Part shown: in pieces, positions 43,876-52,886 of the stretch
How the letters are laid out: every line of letters starts with the position of its first letter
Numbering within the stretch: position 1 is the stretch's first letter
DNA from: Shimia haliotis
Lineage (GTDB): Bacteria; Pseudomonadota; Alphaproteobacteria; Rhodobacterales; Rhodobacteraceae
Length of the DNA stretch: 64,000 bases
Assembly (NCBI RefSeq): GCF_900114415.1
Contig: NZ_FOSZ01000004.1
Coordinates: 62,001-126,000, forward strand
Reading direction: 5' to 3'
The notes under the pieces: model-generated
Seen by the model: only the letters and a program-made list of their open reading frames with translations
The model's database searches: none
What the model was told of the DNA's origin: nothing
Translations under genes and position numbers: made by a program

Positions 43876-45585
43876 ATGACCATCCAATTCAAAGACATAC
43901 CTGACCCAAGCGACGGAAGTTTTCCGGCAATGGCAGAGCGGCGTTGGACCGTTTTGAATTTTCTGGCAACTGCCAGCGGTCTTTTGCGGGGGCCGGTTAT
44001 CTTTCTGACGCTGCTGGCGGGCCTGTCCCGCGCCGGAATGATTTACGCGATCAACGAAACTGCCCGCGCTGGCGGAGCGGTTCTGACATGGTCGTCCCTG
44101 TTGATGGTGGTTTGCGCGGTCACGATGCTTCTGGTGGGATATGTCCTGCGGATGAAGGCTTTTCTTCTAGTGACGTCGGTCACACGTTTGTTGTGGCGCC
44201 GCTTGGCAAGATTGCTGCTGCGGGCGAACATCGATTTTCTGCTCTCGCAAAAGCATGGCCAAGTCTATTCGGCACTCACAACCGAAGTGAATGGCCTGTC
44301 AGCGGCGGTGGTGTCGATCGTCGAAGTCGCCGGCGCGCTGATCGTTCTCGCATTCGCCCTGCCCTATCTGTTTTTTGTGTCTCCCGCGTCCGGCTTTGTG
44401 GCTTTGATCGCAGTCGGGATCGGTTTTGCCGGATTTGCCATTCTGGATCGTCCGGGTCGCAAATGGCGGTATCGAGCCGGAGTGCTTTTCGCGGACTATT
44501 GCGATCGGGTTGGCGACATGCTTGGGGGATGGAAAGAGTTGCGGCTGCGAAAAACGCGGCGCGATGCTCTGGAGGAGGAAACGCTCGCCATCATTGACGC
44601 GCATGTAGAAGCCCGAAAGCAGGCGCAACAGCTTTTCGCCGGTAGCGCGGGCGTCGGTCAGGGTGCGATCATTTTTCTTCTGTGTTTTGTTGTGACGATC
44701 CTACCGGTGATCAACCACGCGGATTCAACGGTGATGTTTCAAGTATTGACCGTCATTTTTCTGGTGAATGGCCCGATTGAAACCATGTTCAACGCCCTGC
44801 CGAACCTAAGTCGGTCTGAGACCGCATATTATCGGATCAAAGCCGTTGAGTTTGCGCTGTCCAACGCACAAAGCCTCGCCAATGTCTCGGATCAATCTGC
44901 GGCGACAGAGTTTCGTGAAATCACCCTGAAGGGCGCGGAAGCGCTTGTGGGGGAAGTCGATGCACCCGAGGCGACGCCGTTTCATCTTGGCCCCGTTGAT
45001 CTGACATTTACACCAGGAGAAACTGTTTTCATTTGCGGTGGCAACGGTTCAGGAAAGACGACCCTCTTGTCGCTCATCACCGGATTGCGACACCCCACAA
45101 AGGGGGAAATCCTGCTGGACGGAAAAAGCCTTGATGAAGGCAGCACGGCCGCCTATCGCGAATTGTTTTCCAGTGTGTTTTCCGGCTTTCATTTGTTTGA
45201 ACGGGCCTATGGGAGCACGCCTCATGAGCGCGAGGAATTGGAGCGCCGCATCATACAGTTGGGTTTGAGCAGCCGTGTCAGCATGCTGGATGACAAGTTC
45301 TCCACCACCTCGCTTTCGGCGGGACAGAGCCGTCGAATGGCGCTTGCCGTAGCCTTGGCAGAACGTCGGCCCATCATTGTGCTGGACGAATTTGCTGCGG
45401 ATCAGGATCCGGTCAATCGTGCGTTCTTTTATGACGTTCTCGTGCCGGAACTCAGCGCCTCAGGTCAATTGGTTCTCGCCGTGACGCACGACGACCATCA
45501 GTTCCACAAATGCGATCGTCTGATAAAAATGGAAGGTGGGCGGGTGGTGTCTGACCAGAAGATGCAAAAGGCAAATGCGGTATGA
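43876..45585 (+). CDS. SyrD/PvdE-type ABC exporter, fused permease and ATPase
   Basis: A 569-residue half-transporter with six membrane helices in residues about 30-330 and an ATPase in 370-565. Walker A is GGNGSGKTT (Lys394), the signature is the diverged LSAGQ at 480-484, and Walker B is IIVLDEFAADQDP. The layout resembles cyclic-peptide or siderophore exporters such as SyrD and PvdE; no peptide synthetase is nearby. It shares a four-base ATGA overlap with the Frag1/DRAM-like gene and converges on the lipid operon, so a lipid or lipid-linked cargo is possible. Confidence 0.85.
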   Translation: MTIQFKDIPDPSDGSFPAMAERRWTVLNFLATASGLLRGPVIFLTLLAGLSRAGMIYAINETARAGGAVLTWSSLLMVVCAVTMLLVGYVLRMKAFLLVTSVTRLLWRRLARLLLRANIDFLLSQKHGQVYSALTTEVNGLSAAVVSIVEVAGALIVLAFALPYLFFVSPASGFVALIAVGIGFAGFAILDRPGRKWRYRAGVLFADYCDRVGDMLGGWKELRLRKTRRDALEEETLAIIDAHVEARKQAQQLFAGSAGVGQGAIIFLLCFVVTILPVINHADSTVMFQVLTVIFLVNGPIETMFNALPNLSRSETAYYRIKAVEFALSNAQSLANVSDQSAATEFREITLKGAEALVGEVDAPEATPFHLGPVDLTFTPGETVFICGGNGSGKTTLLSLITGLRHPTKGEILLDGKSLDEGSTAAYRELFSSVFSGFHLFERAYGSTPHEREELERRIIQLGLSSRVSMLDDKFSTTSLSAGQSRRMALAVALAERRPIIVLDEFAADQDPVNRAFFYDVLVPELSASGQLVLAVTHDDHQFHKCDRLIKMEGGRVVSDQKMQKANAV

Positions 45586-46358
45586 GTGATGTGACACGTC
45601 CGGATCGCGCGGTGGCCTTGGGCCTTGGCATTTCGGTCATCCTGACAACTTTTGTCGTCTGGGTGGTGAACGCGCTGATTTATACTGCGCGATGGGATTT
45701 CATTGCTTTTCACCCTGAACGTGCCGCACGCCAATCCCCGACAATCAGCCGCGCCATATCGGACCCGCGCATCGGCGAACCTTTTGCCGATTGGATGGCA
45801 ATTTGCGCACCTGCGTTGTTAGTCGGGGTTACATTGCTTGTATTGGGCATATTGGCAGACCTGCGCAGCAGGATAGGTCACGACACCAAAACCTTCGGGT
45901 GGTTCGCCCGCATGGGCGGTTTTTTGGTGATCTTGCAGGCGATGGCGTCTGTTGGAATGGTGGTGCTCAGCCACTTCCGGTTTCCGGACCATCATTTCGG
46001 GCACATGATGGGCAGCTACCTGTTTTTCTTTAGCCAGGCGCTTGTTGTGTTTGGCGGACAAGTGATTTCCAACGCGTTCAGCCGCCTGCCGGAAAAAGAC
46101 CAAGTTCTGCTACCTGTTATGGTGGCCATACGGCGAAAATACATCTGGGTGCCCGTGATTTTGGCGGTGGTCTATTTGAGCTGTTTTGTTCTCAAGGACG
46201 TGGATCTAGGAGCAATCAACAAGCCGCTGTTTGTTGTCTATGTCTCGACCGAGCCGCTCTTGATCAGCTCGTTTTTGTTCTATGTGCTGAGTTTTGTTCC
46301 GGATTGTTTGGCGATTGTGCTGCGCTATGTGCGCGGATCATCTGTGACGGCGGCCTGA
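45582..46358 (+). CDS. Six-helix membrane protein resembling Frag1/DRAM/Sfk1 family
   Basis: A 258-residue protein with six predicted membrane helices. Its landmarks follow the eukaryotic Frag1/DRAM/Sfk1 family in order: PTISRAISDPRIGEPFADWM after helix 1, SHFRFPDHHFGHMMGSYLFF between helices 3 and 4, and SFLFYVLSFVPDCLAIVLRY in the last helix. Eukaryotic members act in GPI-anchor lipid remodelling or in membrane lipid organisation. The similarity is from memory of human DRAM1, so it needs a profile search. Cotranslated with the ABC exporter. Its 3' end overlaps the convergent CDP-alcohol phosphatidyltransferase gene by 34 bp. Confidence 0.65.
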   Translation: MSDVTRPDRAVALGLGISVILTTFVVWVVNALIYTARWDFIAFHPERAARQSPTISRAISDPRIGEPFADWMAICAPALLVGVTLLVLGILADLRSRIGHDTKTFGWFARMGGFLVILQAMASVGMVVLSHFRFPDHHFGHMMGSYLFFFSQALVVFGGQVISNAFSRLPEKDQVLLPVMVAIRRKYIWVPVILAVVYLSCFVLKDVDLGAINKPLFVVYVSTEPLLISSFLFYVLSFVPDCLAIVLRYVRGSSVTAA

Positions 46359-46954
46359 CCGTCGGCCTCGCGCAACATCGAGAAAGCGCGCCGAGCGCGT
46401 TGTAGTGCTGTGACATGCGACAACACCGCAAATCCGGCAAGGCCGGCAGTGATCATCCACGCGCCAAACAGCCCCGTTAGCAATAGCATGGCGCATAGGT
46501 AAATCACGCGCTCCATGCGTTCAAAAAAATCGGGCCAGTCGGTATTTGAAACCGGCATTTCGATCGCAGTGCGGGCCTTGGCATAAGAGGTGATGACGCT
46601 GCCGGAAAAACAGGCAAGTGCAAGTGCCCAGTGATCGTGAGCATAGGCCAAAACAGAAAGCACGACGAGTTCCTGATAGCGATCAACCATGGCATCAAAA
46701 TAGCCGCCGGACTTGGACGACAGGCCCGTGCGACGGGCCACTGCGCCGTCAAGCGCGTCAAAGGCAAAGGCCACAACGAGGGTCAGGCCAAAAATCACCT
46801 CGGATCCGTGCCAAAGGTAGGCAAGCGAGGCGAGCACAATGAGGACAAGCCCAGCGAAGGTCACTTGATTGGGTGTCAGCCCCGCTTTGACCAAAGGTGT
46901 GGACATCGCCTCCCACATCGGGTCGATTTTGTTCTTGAGCAGGCCGTCGATCAT
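46325..46954 (-). CDS. CDP-alcohol phosphatidyltransferase
   Basis: A 209-residue membrane enzyme that moves a phosphatidyl group from a CDP-lipid to an alcohol. The signature is complete: D66-x2-D69-G70-x2-A73-R74-x8-G83-x3-D87-x3-D91, with about six membrane helices. The acceptor cannot be read from the motif. Because the same operon encodes inositol-phosphate synthase and a PimA-like transferase, phosphatidylinositol-phosphate synthase is the best guess; ordinary PgsA or PssA activity is the alternative. Last gene of the ten-gene operon, 14 bp after the FGGY kinase gene. Confidence 0.88.
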   Translation of the reverse strand: MIDGLLKNKIDPMWEAMSTPLVKAGLTPNQVTFAGLVLIVLASLAYLWHGSEVIFGLTLVVAFAFDALDGAVARRTGLSSKSGGYFDAMVDRYQELVVLSVLAYAHDHWALALACFSGSVITSYAKARTAIEMPVSNTDWPDFFERMERVIYLCAMLLLTGLFGAWMITAGLAGFAVLSHVTALQRARRAFSMLREADGQAAVTDDPRT

Positions 46955-46968
46955 CGGGCGGTTCCTTT

Positions 46969-48489
46969 TCAGCTATAGCTGCGCAGGGCGTGCTTGCGGA
47001 GCTTTCCCAGACGCACGGAGCGGTCTTCCAGCGCTTGCACGCGGGCGGGGTCAGGCGTGAAATGCGCTGTGGTGCGGCTGCGCAAGCGGGCCGCGGCAAC
47101 CGCAGGGCTGGTGGCCCACCCCATGACAGACGCAGCCAAAGTTGCGGTGCCCAGCATCCCCGCATGGCGGGCCTCGCCCACCCGAATATCTCGGTTGAGT
47201 GCATCGGCCAGAGTCTGCGCGACCCGCGGGTTGGCGGCCATGCCGCCAATCAACGTGATGGCACCATTGGTGCGCAGCCCTTTTTCGCGGCTCACTTTGG
47301 ACATCGCCCATTTGAGATTGAGCGCAACACCTTCTACCGCTGCGCGGCGCAGAGCATCTGCGTCATGGTGCAAAGACAGATCAAAAAATGTCCCACGCAG
47401 CGCGTCATTGTCGGTGGGCACCTTTTCCCCGGCCAACCAAGGAAGGAAAAACGGATCATCCGGCTGCGGCGATCCGATGGCGTCAAGGGCGTGTCCGTCT
47501 GTGGTGCCCGTGATGCGGGCCGCCCAATCCAACGCTGATCCGGCGTTTTCCTGACTTGCGATCAATAGAGGGCGCATATCGAGGCCGGACGTCACCGTGG
47601 CATAGGACGCGGGAACATTCAGGCGGCGGTCTGGAAAGAATCCCGCAATCCAAGCAGAGGTAGCAAGCGAGATGTGCAACGCGCCATCTTCGACTTCACC
47701 CGACCCCAGCGCACCGGCAGTCACATCCGACGTACCGGCAAGCACGCGCACCGCGGGATCAAGGCCGAGTTCTGCTGCTGCCTGCGGGGTGAGCGTTTCG
47801 ACAACCGTGTCCGCCGTTGTGATCGGGGCGAGCTTCTCGAGCGACACGTTCAGCATCCCCGCCAAGTGCTGCGACCAGCCTTCGCGGCCACGGCGGCTGT
47901 CCATCATCCACGTCAGATTGGCACTTTCGGGGCTGGTGGTCATCACGCCGGTCGCGCGATGGACCAACCAATCTTTGGCGTCAATCAACCAACGGGTACG
48001 GGTCATGATTTCCGGCTCGTGGCGCTGCATCCAGAGGATTTTCGCGGTGGCGTCCATGCCGTTTTTGGCGGGCGCCCCGTTGGCATAGCGCAGCCAGCGG
48101 GCAAGCTTAGTGAGTTGATAGCCGTGGACCTGAGGAAAGCCGCCAATGAAGGCTTGCGCAAGGCTGCCTGCGCGTTTGTCGAGCCACGTCATACAGGGTC
48201 TTAGCGCGGTGCCATTTTCATCCGCGCAGATCAGGCCGCAAATCTGGGCGGAAAACACCAAAACAGCAGCGCGATCGCGAAGATCCGGCACCTGCGTTCG
48301 CAAGTCGGACAGTGCCCGCGTCAGCCCGCCCCACCAATCGTCAGGCGTCTGTTCGGCAATACCACCCGGCGCAAGATTGAGTGGATATTGCGCGGTTGCG
48401 CGCGCGACGACATTCAAGTCCCCGTCGACCACACCGACCTTAACGCCGGAAGTGCCGAAATCGGCGGAAATGACCAGATCGCCCTGCAT
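46969..48489 (-). CDS. FGGY-family carbohydrate kinase
   Basis: A 506-residue sugar or polyol kinase with the ASKHA fold. ISADFGTSGVKVGVVDG is the phosphate-1 loop, DAKDWLVHRATG and a C-terminal GGMAANPRVAQTLADALN complete the family features; the layout is closest to xylulokinase-type members. ATG 48487-48489 lies 8 bp after AAGG; a TTG one codon upstream is possible. Its substrate is unknown. Being inside the lipid operon, it might phosphorylate a headgroup sugar or polyol. Confidence 0.85.
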   Translation of the reverse strand: MQGDLVISADFGTSGVKVGVVDGDLNVVARATAQYPLNLAPGGIAEQTPDDWWGGLTRALSDLRTQVPDLRDRAAVLVFSAQICGLICADENGTALRPCMTWLDKRAGSLAQAFIGGFPQVHGYQLTKLARWLRYANGAPAKNGMDATAKILWMQRHEPEIMTRTRWLIDAKDWLVHRATGVMTTSPESANLTWMMDSRRGREGWSQHLAGMLNVSLEKLAPITTADTVVETLTPQAAAELGLDPAVRVLAGTSDVTAGALGSGEVEDGALHISLATSAWIAGFFPDRRLNVPASYATVTSGLDMRPLLIASQENAGSALDWAARITGTTDGHALDAIGSPQPDDPFFLPWLAGEKVPTDNDALRGTFFDLSLHHDADALRRAAVEGVALNLKWAMSKVSREKGLRTNGAITLIGGMAANPRVAQTLADALNRDIRVGEARHAGMLGTATLAASVMGWATSPAVAAARLRSRTTAHFTPDPARVQALEDRSVRLGKLRKHALRSYS

Positions 48490-48570
48490 CAATACCTTGT
48501 CCCAAAAAGTCTTTTTCTACCCCATCGGGTTCTGAAGGGTCTGACATGTCTGGACCCCGTTTGGCAACTC

Positions 48571-49689
48571 TCAGCGCAGGGCGCCGTGCAAAAACGCCTC
48601 ATAGGCGGGGCCTTGGTGGCGGACGTCAAATGTATCCGCATGGGCGCGTGCCCAGCGTTCAAGGCGGGTTTGCAGCGTGGGCTGGCTTGCAATAGCAAGC
48701 AATTTTCCGGCCAAGGCTTTGACATCGGCAGGCGGCACGAGCAACTCCGCTCCGGGACCCGTCAGAACCGTGCCATAGCCGAGATTGTCAGCTGCCACGG
48801 GTATTGTGCCAGCGGCCATTGCTTCGATGAGGACCAGCCCGAAGCTTTCGCCGTGGTGCGCTGGCGCAGCAAAGACATCGGCTTGCGCAATCAGGCTCCG
48901 CGCCTTGGCATCGGACGGAGGGGGCACAAACGTCACATTGGTCAACCCGAGATCCCGCGTTTGTTGCAGCAGAGCCGGTTTGCAAGGGCCGTCGCCTGCA
49001 ATGGTCAAACAGGCGTCAGGACGCTGGGTTTCCACCTCCCGCCATGCTGCCAAAAGGGTTGCTGTGCCTTTGCGTTCTTCCAAGCGCCCCATACAGACGA
49101 TCGTAAACACCTCGGAGGGTATGGCAACATCGCGGGCGGCACGCCAACCGGACAAATCCACGGTCGGCGGTAGGATTTTGGGCAAAGGCGTGACGCCGTT
49201 GGCGCGCCATTGATCCTGCGGCGCTTTGGAGGGCACGACGATGCCGGAAAGGCGGCGGTTGAACCAATGGGCAGAACGGCGCAGCGCCCAAGCCAGCGGA
49301 TCGAAGCCCGCGCTGTCGGGCAAGGTCGCGTGGAACGTTGCCACACCGGGCACGCCCAACGCGCGCCAGACCTGAAACGGCAACATCGGCGTCCATGGGG
49401 TGTGCAGATGGCACACTTCGGCCCCCCAGGACCGCAAGTCTTCGACACAGGCCTTCAGGTCGGCGCGACTGGCGCGGGTCAGTTCGAATTTGGTGCCGTG
49501 AACCGCGATATCGCGAACCGATCCGAGTTCTGTGACACCATCAACACTCGGAACCGTGCTCTGTCCGGGAGGGGCGACAATGCGCACATCATGTCCTTGC
49601 TTGCGCAGCCAATGAGACAGGTCACGGATATGGGTTTGCACGCCGCCGTGGCGGCTCATCGCATAGGGAGTGACTTGGACAATTTTCAC
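48571..49689 (-). CDS. GT4 glycosyltransferase resembling PimA
   Basis: A 372-residue GT-B glycosyltransferase. Landmarks follow the phosphatidylinositol mannosyltransferase PimA: start MKIVQVTPYAMSRHGGVQTH, nucleotide-binding GRLEERKG with Arg and Lys kept, and Glu281 in the block HGESFGLVLIEAMAAGT. It has no membrane helix, as expected for a peripheral enzyme. The four-base overlap with the preceding LptG-like gene implies coupling. Adding a sugar to an inositol lipid is a reasonable inference from similarity plus the neighbouring inositol-phosphate synthase; donor sugar unknown. Confidence 0.85.
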   Translation of the reverse strand: MKIVQVTPYAMSRHGGVQTHIRDLSHWLRKQGHDVRIVAPPGQSTVPSVDGVTELGSVRDIAVHGTKFELTRASRADLKACVEDLRSWGAEVCHLHTPWTPMLPFQVWRALGVPGVATFHATLPDSAGFDPLAWALRRSAHWFNRRLSGIVVPSKAPQDQWRANGVTPLPKILPPTVDLSGWRAARDVAIPSEVFTIVCMGRLEERKGTATLLAAWREVETQRPDACLTIAGDGPCKPALLQQTRDLGLTNVTFVPPPSDAKARSLIAQADVFAAPAHHGESFGLVLIEAMAAGTIPVAADNLGYGTVLTGPGAELLVPPADVKALAGKLLAIASQPTLQTRLERWARAHADTFDVRHQGPAYEAFLHGALR

Positions 49690-50831
49690 GCGTTCCGCCC
49701 CTGCAAACCAACTTTGCGGCGGAACAAATACCCCGCGTGATGCAGTTGTAAAAGACAGGCCACACCGAAGGCAATCGCCAAGGGAAGCGCGGCTGCGAGG
49801 TGCGGTGGAACACGGCCGTTTATTCCCAAAATCCAGAAAGATTTCACACCGACAACAGTGAGATACCCAACCGCCGCCAAGGCCATAAGGCGAGGAGGGT
49901 GAAGGCGGCGCCCGCTGAGACCGGATTGCGCCAAAGACGCCCCGAGAAAGATCAGGACACCTGGCAGAAAAAACGCCAGTTGGCGAAAGGCCAAAGTGGT
50001 TTGCGCGTCGCTGGCGGCCTCAGTGCCGGTAAGCGTGGCAATTTCGCGAGCGGCCGAATTGGGCAGATAAAATCCGTGGACCCCATACCATTGCAGGCTG
50101 GCAGCGTTGATAGGCAACGCGAGCCGAAGATCATCCAACCGCTTTGGGGCAAATCCGCTCTCCGCGGTCCACAAGGTGACATTTTCCAGCACCCAAAGCG
50201 TAGCATCGGGGTCTGGCAAAGCCCGATCGGCACGGATCACACGCGTCAAAGTTGGTGCAGATAGCCCTTCGAAAATTTTGACGTTTTCCAGACGGGCCCC
50301 CTCGCCCCGATTGACAGAGGCCGTGATCGCCGTGTCATTGCCGACAATCCAGTGCTCGCCAACCTCGGTGGACCCGAACCACTGGCCATAACGGCCCAAC
50401 TGTGTCTCGACTTGAGCCTTGACGGCGACAGGCCGCACCCAGTTCTGAAAACTGAATTGCAGAGCTCCGAAAACCAGCGCGACCATAAGGATCGCGGTAA
50501 AATGATAGCTCGGTGACAGACCGGCAGTGGCGAGCACCACATCTTCTCTGCGTTGGTGGCGCCACAGAACCGCAAGAAAACCACCGATCACGCAGGCGGT
50601 GCCCAACAATCGGGTGAGCACATCAACCGCCCGATAAGAGGCATAGGGCATCAAAATGTGCCAGAGCGGGGTATTTGCCGCCTCCGCCTTTGCGCGCAGC
50701 TCGTCCAGTGTCTTGGTCAGGTCGATGGACAGGGCAATCACCACAAGCGCAAAGAGCACAAAGCCCACCGTCATCAGGTAGCTGCGTGCGATCAGGCGCA
50801 CGGCGGAGCCGGTATATGCGCGAAACGTCAT
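49686..50831 (-). CDS. LptF/LptG-family permease, second of pair
   Basis: A 381-residue inner-membrane permease with the family layout: three helices in the first 125 residues, a periplasmic beta-jellyroll domain at about 130-275, and three helices at the end. LptF/LptG normally work with the ATPase LptB to extract lipopolysaccharide. ATG 50829-50831 overlaps the upstream permease stop by four bases, which fixes the start over an in-frame ATG at 50873. No LptB or LptC gene is nearby. Its operon points to export of a lipid other than LPS; that is inference. Confidence 0.85.
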   Translation of the reverse strand: MTFRAYTGSAVRLIARSYLMTVGFVLFALVVIALSIDLTKTLDELRAKAEAANTPLWHILMPYASYRAVDVLTRLLGTACVIGGFLAVLWRHQRREDVVLATAGLSPSYHFTAILMVALVFGALQFSFQNWVRPVAVKAQVETQLGRYGQWFGSTEVGEHWIVGNDTAITASVNRGEGARLENVKIFEGLSAPTLTRVIRADRALPDPDATLWVLENVTLWTAESGFAPKRLDDLRLALPINAASLQWYGVHGFYLPNSAAREIATLTGTEAASDAQTTLAFRQLAFFLPGVLIFLGASLAQSGLSGRRLHPPRLMALAAVGYLTVVGVKSFWILGINGRVPPHLAAALPLAIAFGVACLLQLHHAGYLFRRKVGLQGRNA

Positions 50832-51955
50832 GCGGCGCTGCGGTCCGGTGTCATCAAATCTTCGGCGCGCCAAGACAGAAAAATCAGGGGCGGCCCGAGA
50901 TAGAGTGACAGAGCAAGAGTTGTCGTCAGCATGGGTGACAGCGCCCCAACCCAGCCATTGACTGTGGCGCTGCTGGTCACATCCACAGCCATCATCACCA
51001 CAGCCGCCAACGGAAGCGAGACCACGCGGGCCAGCCCCTTGCGGCCTGCCACCAAGGCAGCCAATGCCAATAGCCCCGCCAAAGGCACCATCAGGGCCCG
51101 CGTGGCGATATCGGCGATGCGCTTGCTTCCGTCCTGACGCACCAGCAAGAGCTTTTCCGCGTCCCCTCTGGTGCGATCAACATCAGGCGCCACGTCGGAC
51201 ATATTGAATGCGAATTCGGCGGCGTTCACGGCGTATCGGTTCATAAAAGGCGGCGTCGGGGTGTCGGCGCGCCGCACCTCATGGGTCACAAGGTCTTCTA
51301 GTTTCACGATGTGGCGGTCCTCGCCATCGTCCACCACACGCCAGTTTCGGGACGTGGCCGCCCGCCAAAAGCCGCCGATATCCGGTTGATAGACAAAAAG
51401 GTTGCCGTTGCGATCCGGGTCAGTGCCATCCGGCGGCGTCGCAATAAAGGTGGTGTCTTTGATGGTTTGATGCGCGGTACGGGTGCCCGCGGATTGAATG
51501 CGACGCAAGACATAGTCCTTGCGCAGCTCAGCAATTGTCACCCGTTCCGCGTAGTCCGAGAGCGGCAGGACATAGCCTGCGTTGCCAAGGCTCAACACGC
51601 CACCCAAGAAGCCGATGCCCAGAACCAGAGTGACCACGCGCCACCATGGAATGCCCGCGGTGGCAAGCACCACAAGTTCTCCGTTATCGCGGGCCTCTCC
51701 CACCGCAAAGTACACAGCAATCAGCAAGCCAAAGGCCAACGCGAGATCGAATATCTCTGGCATTCGGAACATCAACATCTTGGCCACCACACCTGCGCTG
51801 CCGTCAAAGCGCAGAGCGGTTTGCAAGAGACCGGTGAATTCCTCCGCCAGAAAAATGGCCTGAACCCCGACAATAATGAGCAAAAGCCGCCAAAGGATCG
51901 GCCAGCCAATAATGCGCCGGACCGGTTGGCGGAGGAAGGGGCGGAACACGCTCAT
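50828..51955 (-). CDS. LptF/LptG-family permease, first of pair
   Basis: A 375-residue partner of the next gene with the same six-helix plus periplasmic jellyroll layout. LRQPVRRIIGWPILWRLLLI opens the first helix and GEARDNGELVVLATAGIPWW is the cytoplasmic coupling region that contacts LptB in the family. ATG 51953-51955 follows CdsA-like by 40 bp; an in-frame ATG at 52096 lies deep inside that gene and is rejected. A pair of these permeases outside the usual lpt setting suggests a dedicated export machine. Confidence 0.86.
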   Translation of the reverse strand: MSVFRPFLRQPVRRIIGWPILWRLLLIIVGVQAIFLAEEFTGLLQTALRFDGSAGVVAKMLMFRMPEIFDLALAFGLLIAVYFAVGEARDNGELVVLATAGIPWWRVVTLVLGIGFLGGVLSLGNAGYVLPLSDYAERVTIAELRKDYVLRRIQSAGTRTAHQTIKDTTFIATPPDGTDPDRNGNLFVYQPDIGGFWRAATSRNWRVVDDGEDRHIVKLEDLVTHEVRRADTPTPPFMNRYAVNAAEFAFNMSDVAPDVDRTRGDAEKLLLVRQDGSKRIADIATRALMVPLAGLLALAALVAGRKGLARVVSLPLAAVVMMAVDVTSSATVNGWVGALSPMLTTTLALSLYLGPPLIFLSWRAEDLMTPDRSAA

Positions 51956-51995
51956 ACGGGGATATTCCCAGCGTGGCCTGCGGCTGGCAAGAGAC

Positions 51996-52886
51996 TCAGC
52001 ACAGACTTGCCAGCAAGGAGAGCGCGATGAGGCCGGCTCCGGCTGCGATCCAGCTATCGAGGCTATCCAGAAGCCCGCCCTGACGGGAGAAGACAATGGG
52101 GAAATCCTTCACCCCGCCGATCCGCTTGAGGCGTGACGCCGCAAGATCGCCAGCCACCGCAAGACAACCCACGAACACCGCCAGCAAAGCAGCGAGACCC
52201 AAAGGCTGGTCAAGCAAATATGCCCCGAAAGCTGTCAGAACGATCAGGCTGAGTGCGCCGCCGACAAGCCCGCCGATTGTTTTGTTCGGACTGAGTGTGG
52301 GGAACGCCTTTGTGCGGCCAAAAAGTTTGCCGCAAAGAAGGGCAAGACTGTCAAAGATTTCGACGAGCAAATAGGCCGCAAACATCAGTCCCGCGAGGTT
52401 GGGCTGAATCGCCCCATATGCCAGCAAGGCAAGCGGCAGAACCGGAAAGACCATTAGATCCAGTATCGATTTGGACGTCCGCGGATTGGAGGCGTTTGGC
52501 AGCACAATCAAGCGCACAAGCAGTAACGCCCACACCCCAAGCACCGCCATTGCGATCCGGTCATCAAGGGTTGCGACAACTGTGAGGCCAGCGGTCAAAA
52601 TACCGATCAACAGCGGTGCGGGGCCATCCTTCATCCGCACGCTTGCGCTTTCGAATCCGATGCGCAGTGCCGCCAGCGCAAAGGCAGGCACAAGGGCCAA
52701 TGGGCCTAGCAAGAAGAGACCCGTGAGCACACAAACGATTAAGGTCGCGCTGAAAAAAGTGCGCAAAAGATCCAAACCCAGTGCGCGTGTTTTGGGCAAC
52801 AAGGCAACCGTAGAAAGCAGCGCATAGCCCGCAATCAAGAGAGCGCCTGCGATCAGGGCCATATCTTTGACCAACAGCGGCGTCAT
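51996..52886 (-). CDS. CDP-diglyceride synthetase-like cytidylyltransferase
   Basis: A 296-residue membrane protein with about eight helices and the CdsA landmarks SPNKTIGG (199-206) and SRLKRIGGVKDFP (251-263). The signature end, normally H-G-G-x-x-D-R-x-D, here reads QGGLLDSLD (269-277), with His replaced by Gln269 and Arg by Ser275. It should activate a lipid phosphate with CTP, either phosphatidate or something related, but the changes leave room for a different substrate. ATG 52884-52886 overlaps the SDR stop by four bases. Confidence 0.82.
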   Translation of the reverse strand: MTPLLVKDMALIAGALLIAGYALLSTVALLPKTRALGLDLLRTFFSATLIVCVLTGLFLLGPLALVPAFALAALRIGFESASVRMKDGPAPLLIGILTAGLTVVATLDDRIAMAVLGVWALLLVRLIVLPNASNPRTSKSILDLMVFPVLPLALLAYGAIQPNLAGLMFAAYLLVEIFDSLALLCGKLFGRTKAFPTLSPNKTIGGLVGGALSLIVLTAFGAYLLDQPLGLAALLAVFVGCLAVAGDLAASRLKRIGGVKDFPIVFSRQGGLLDSLDSWIAAGAGLIALSLLASLC

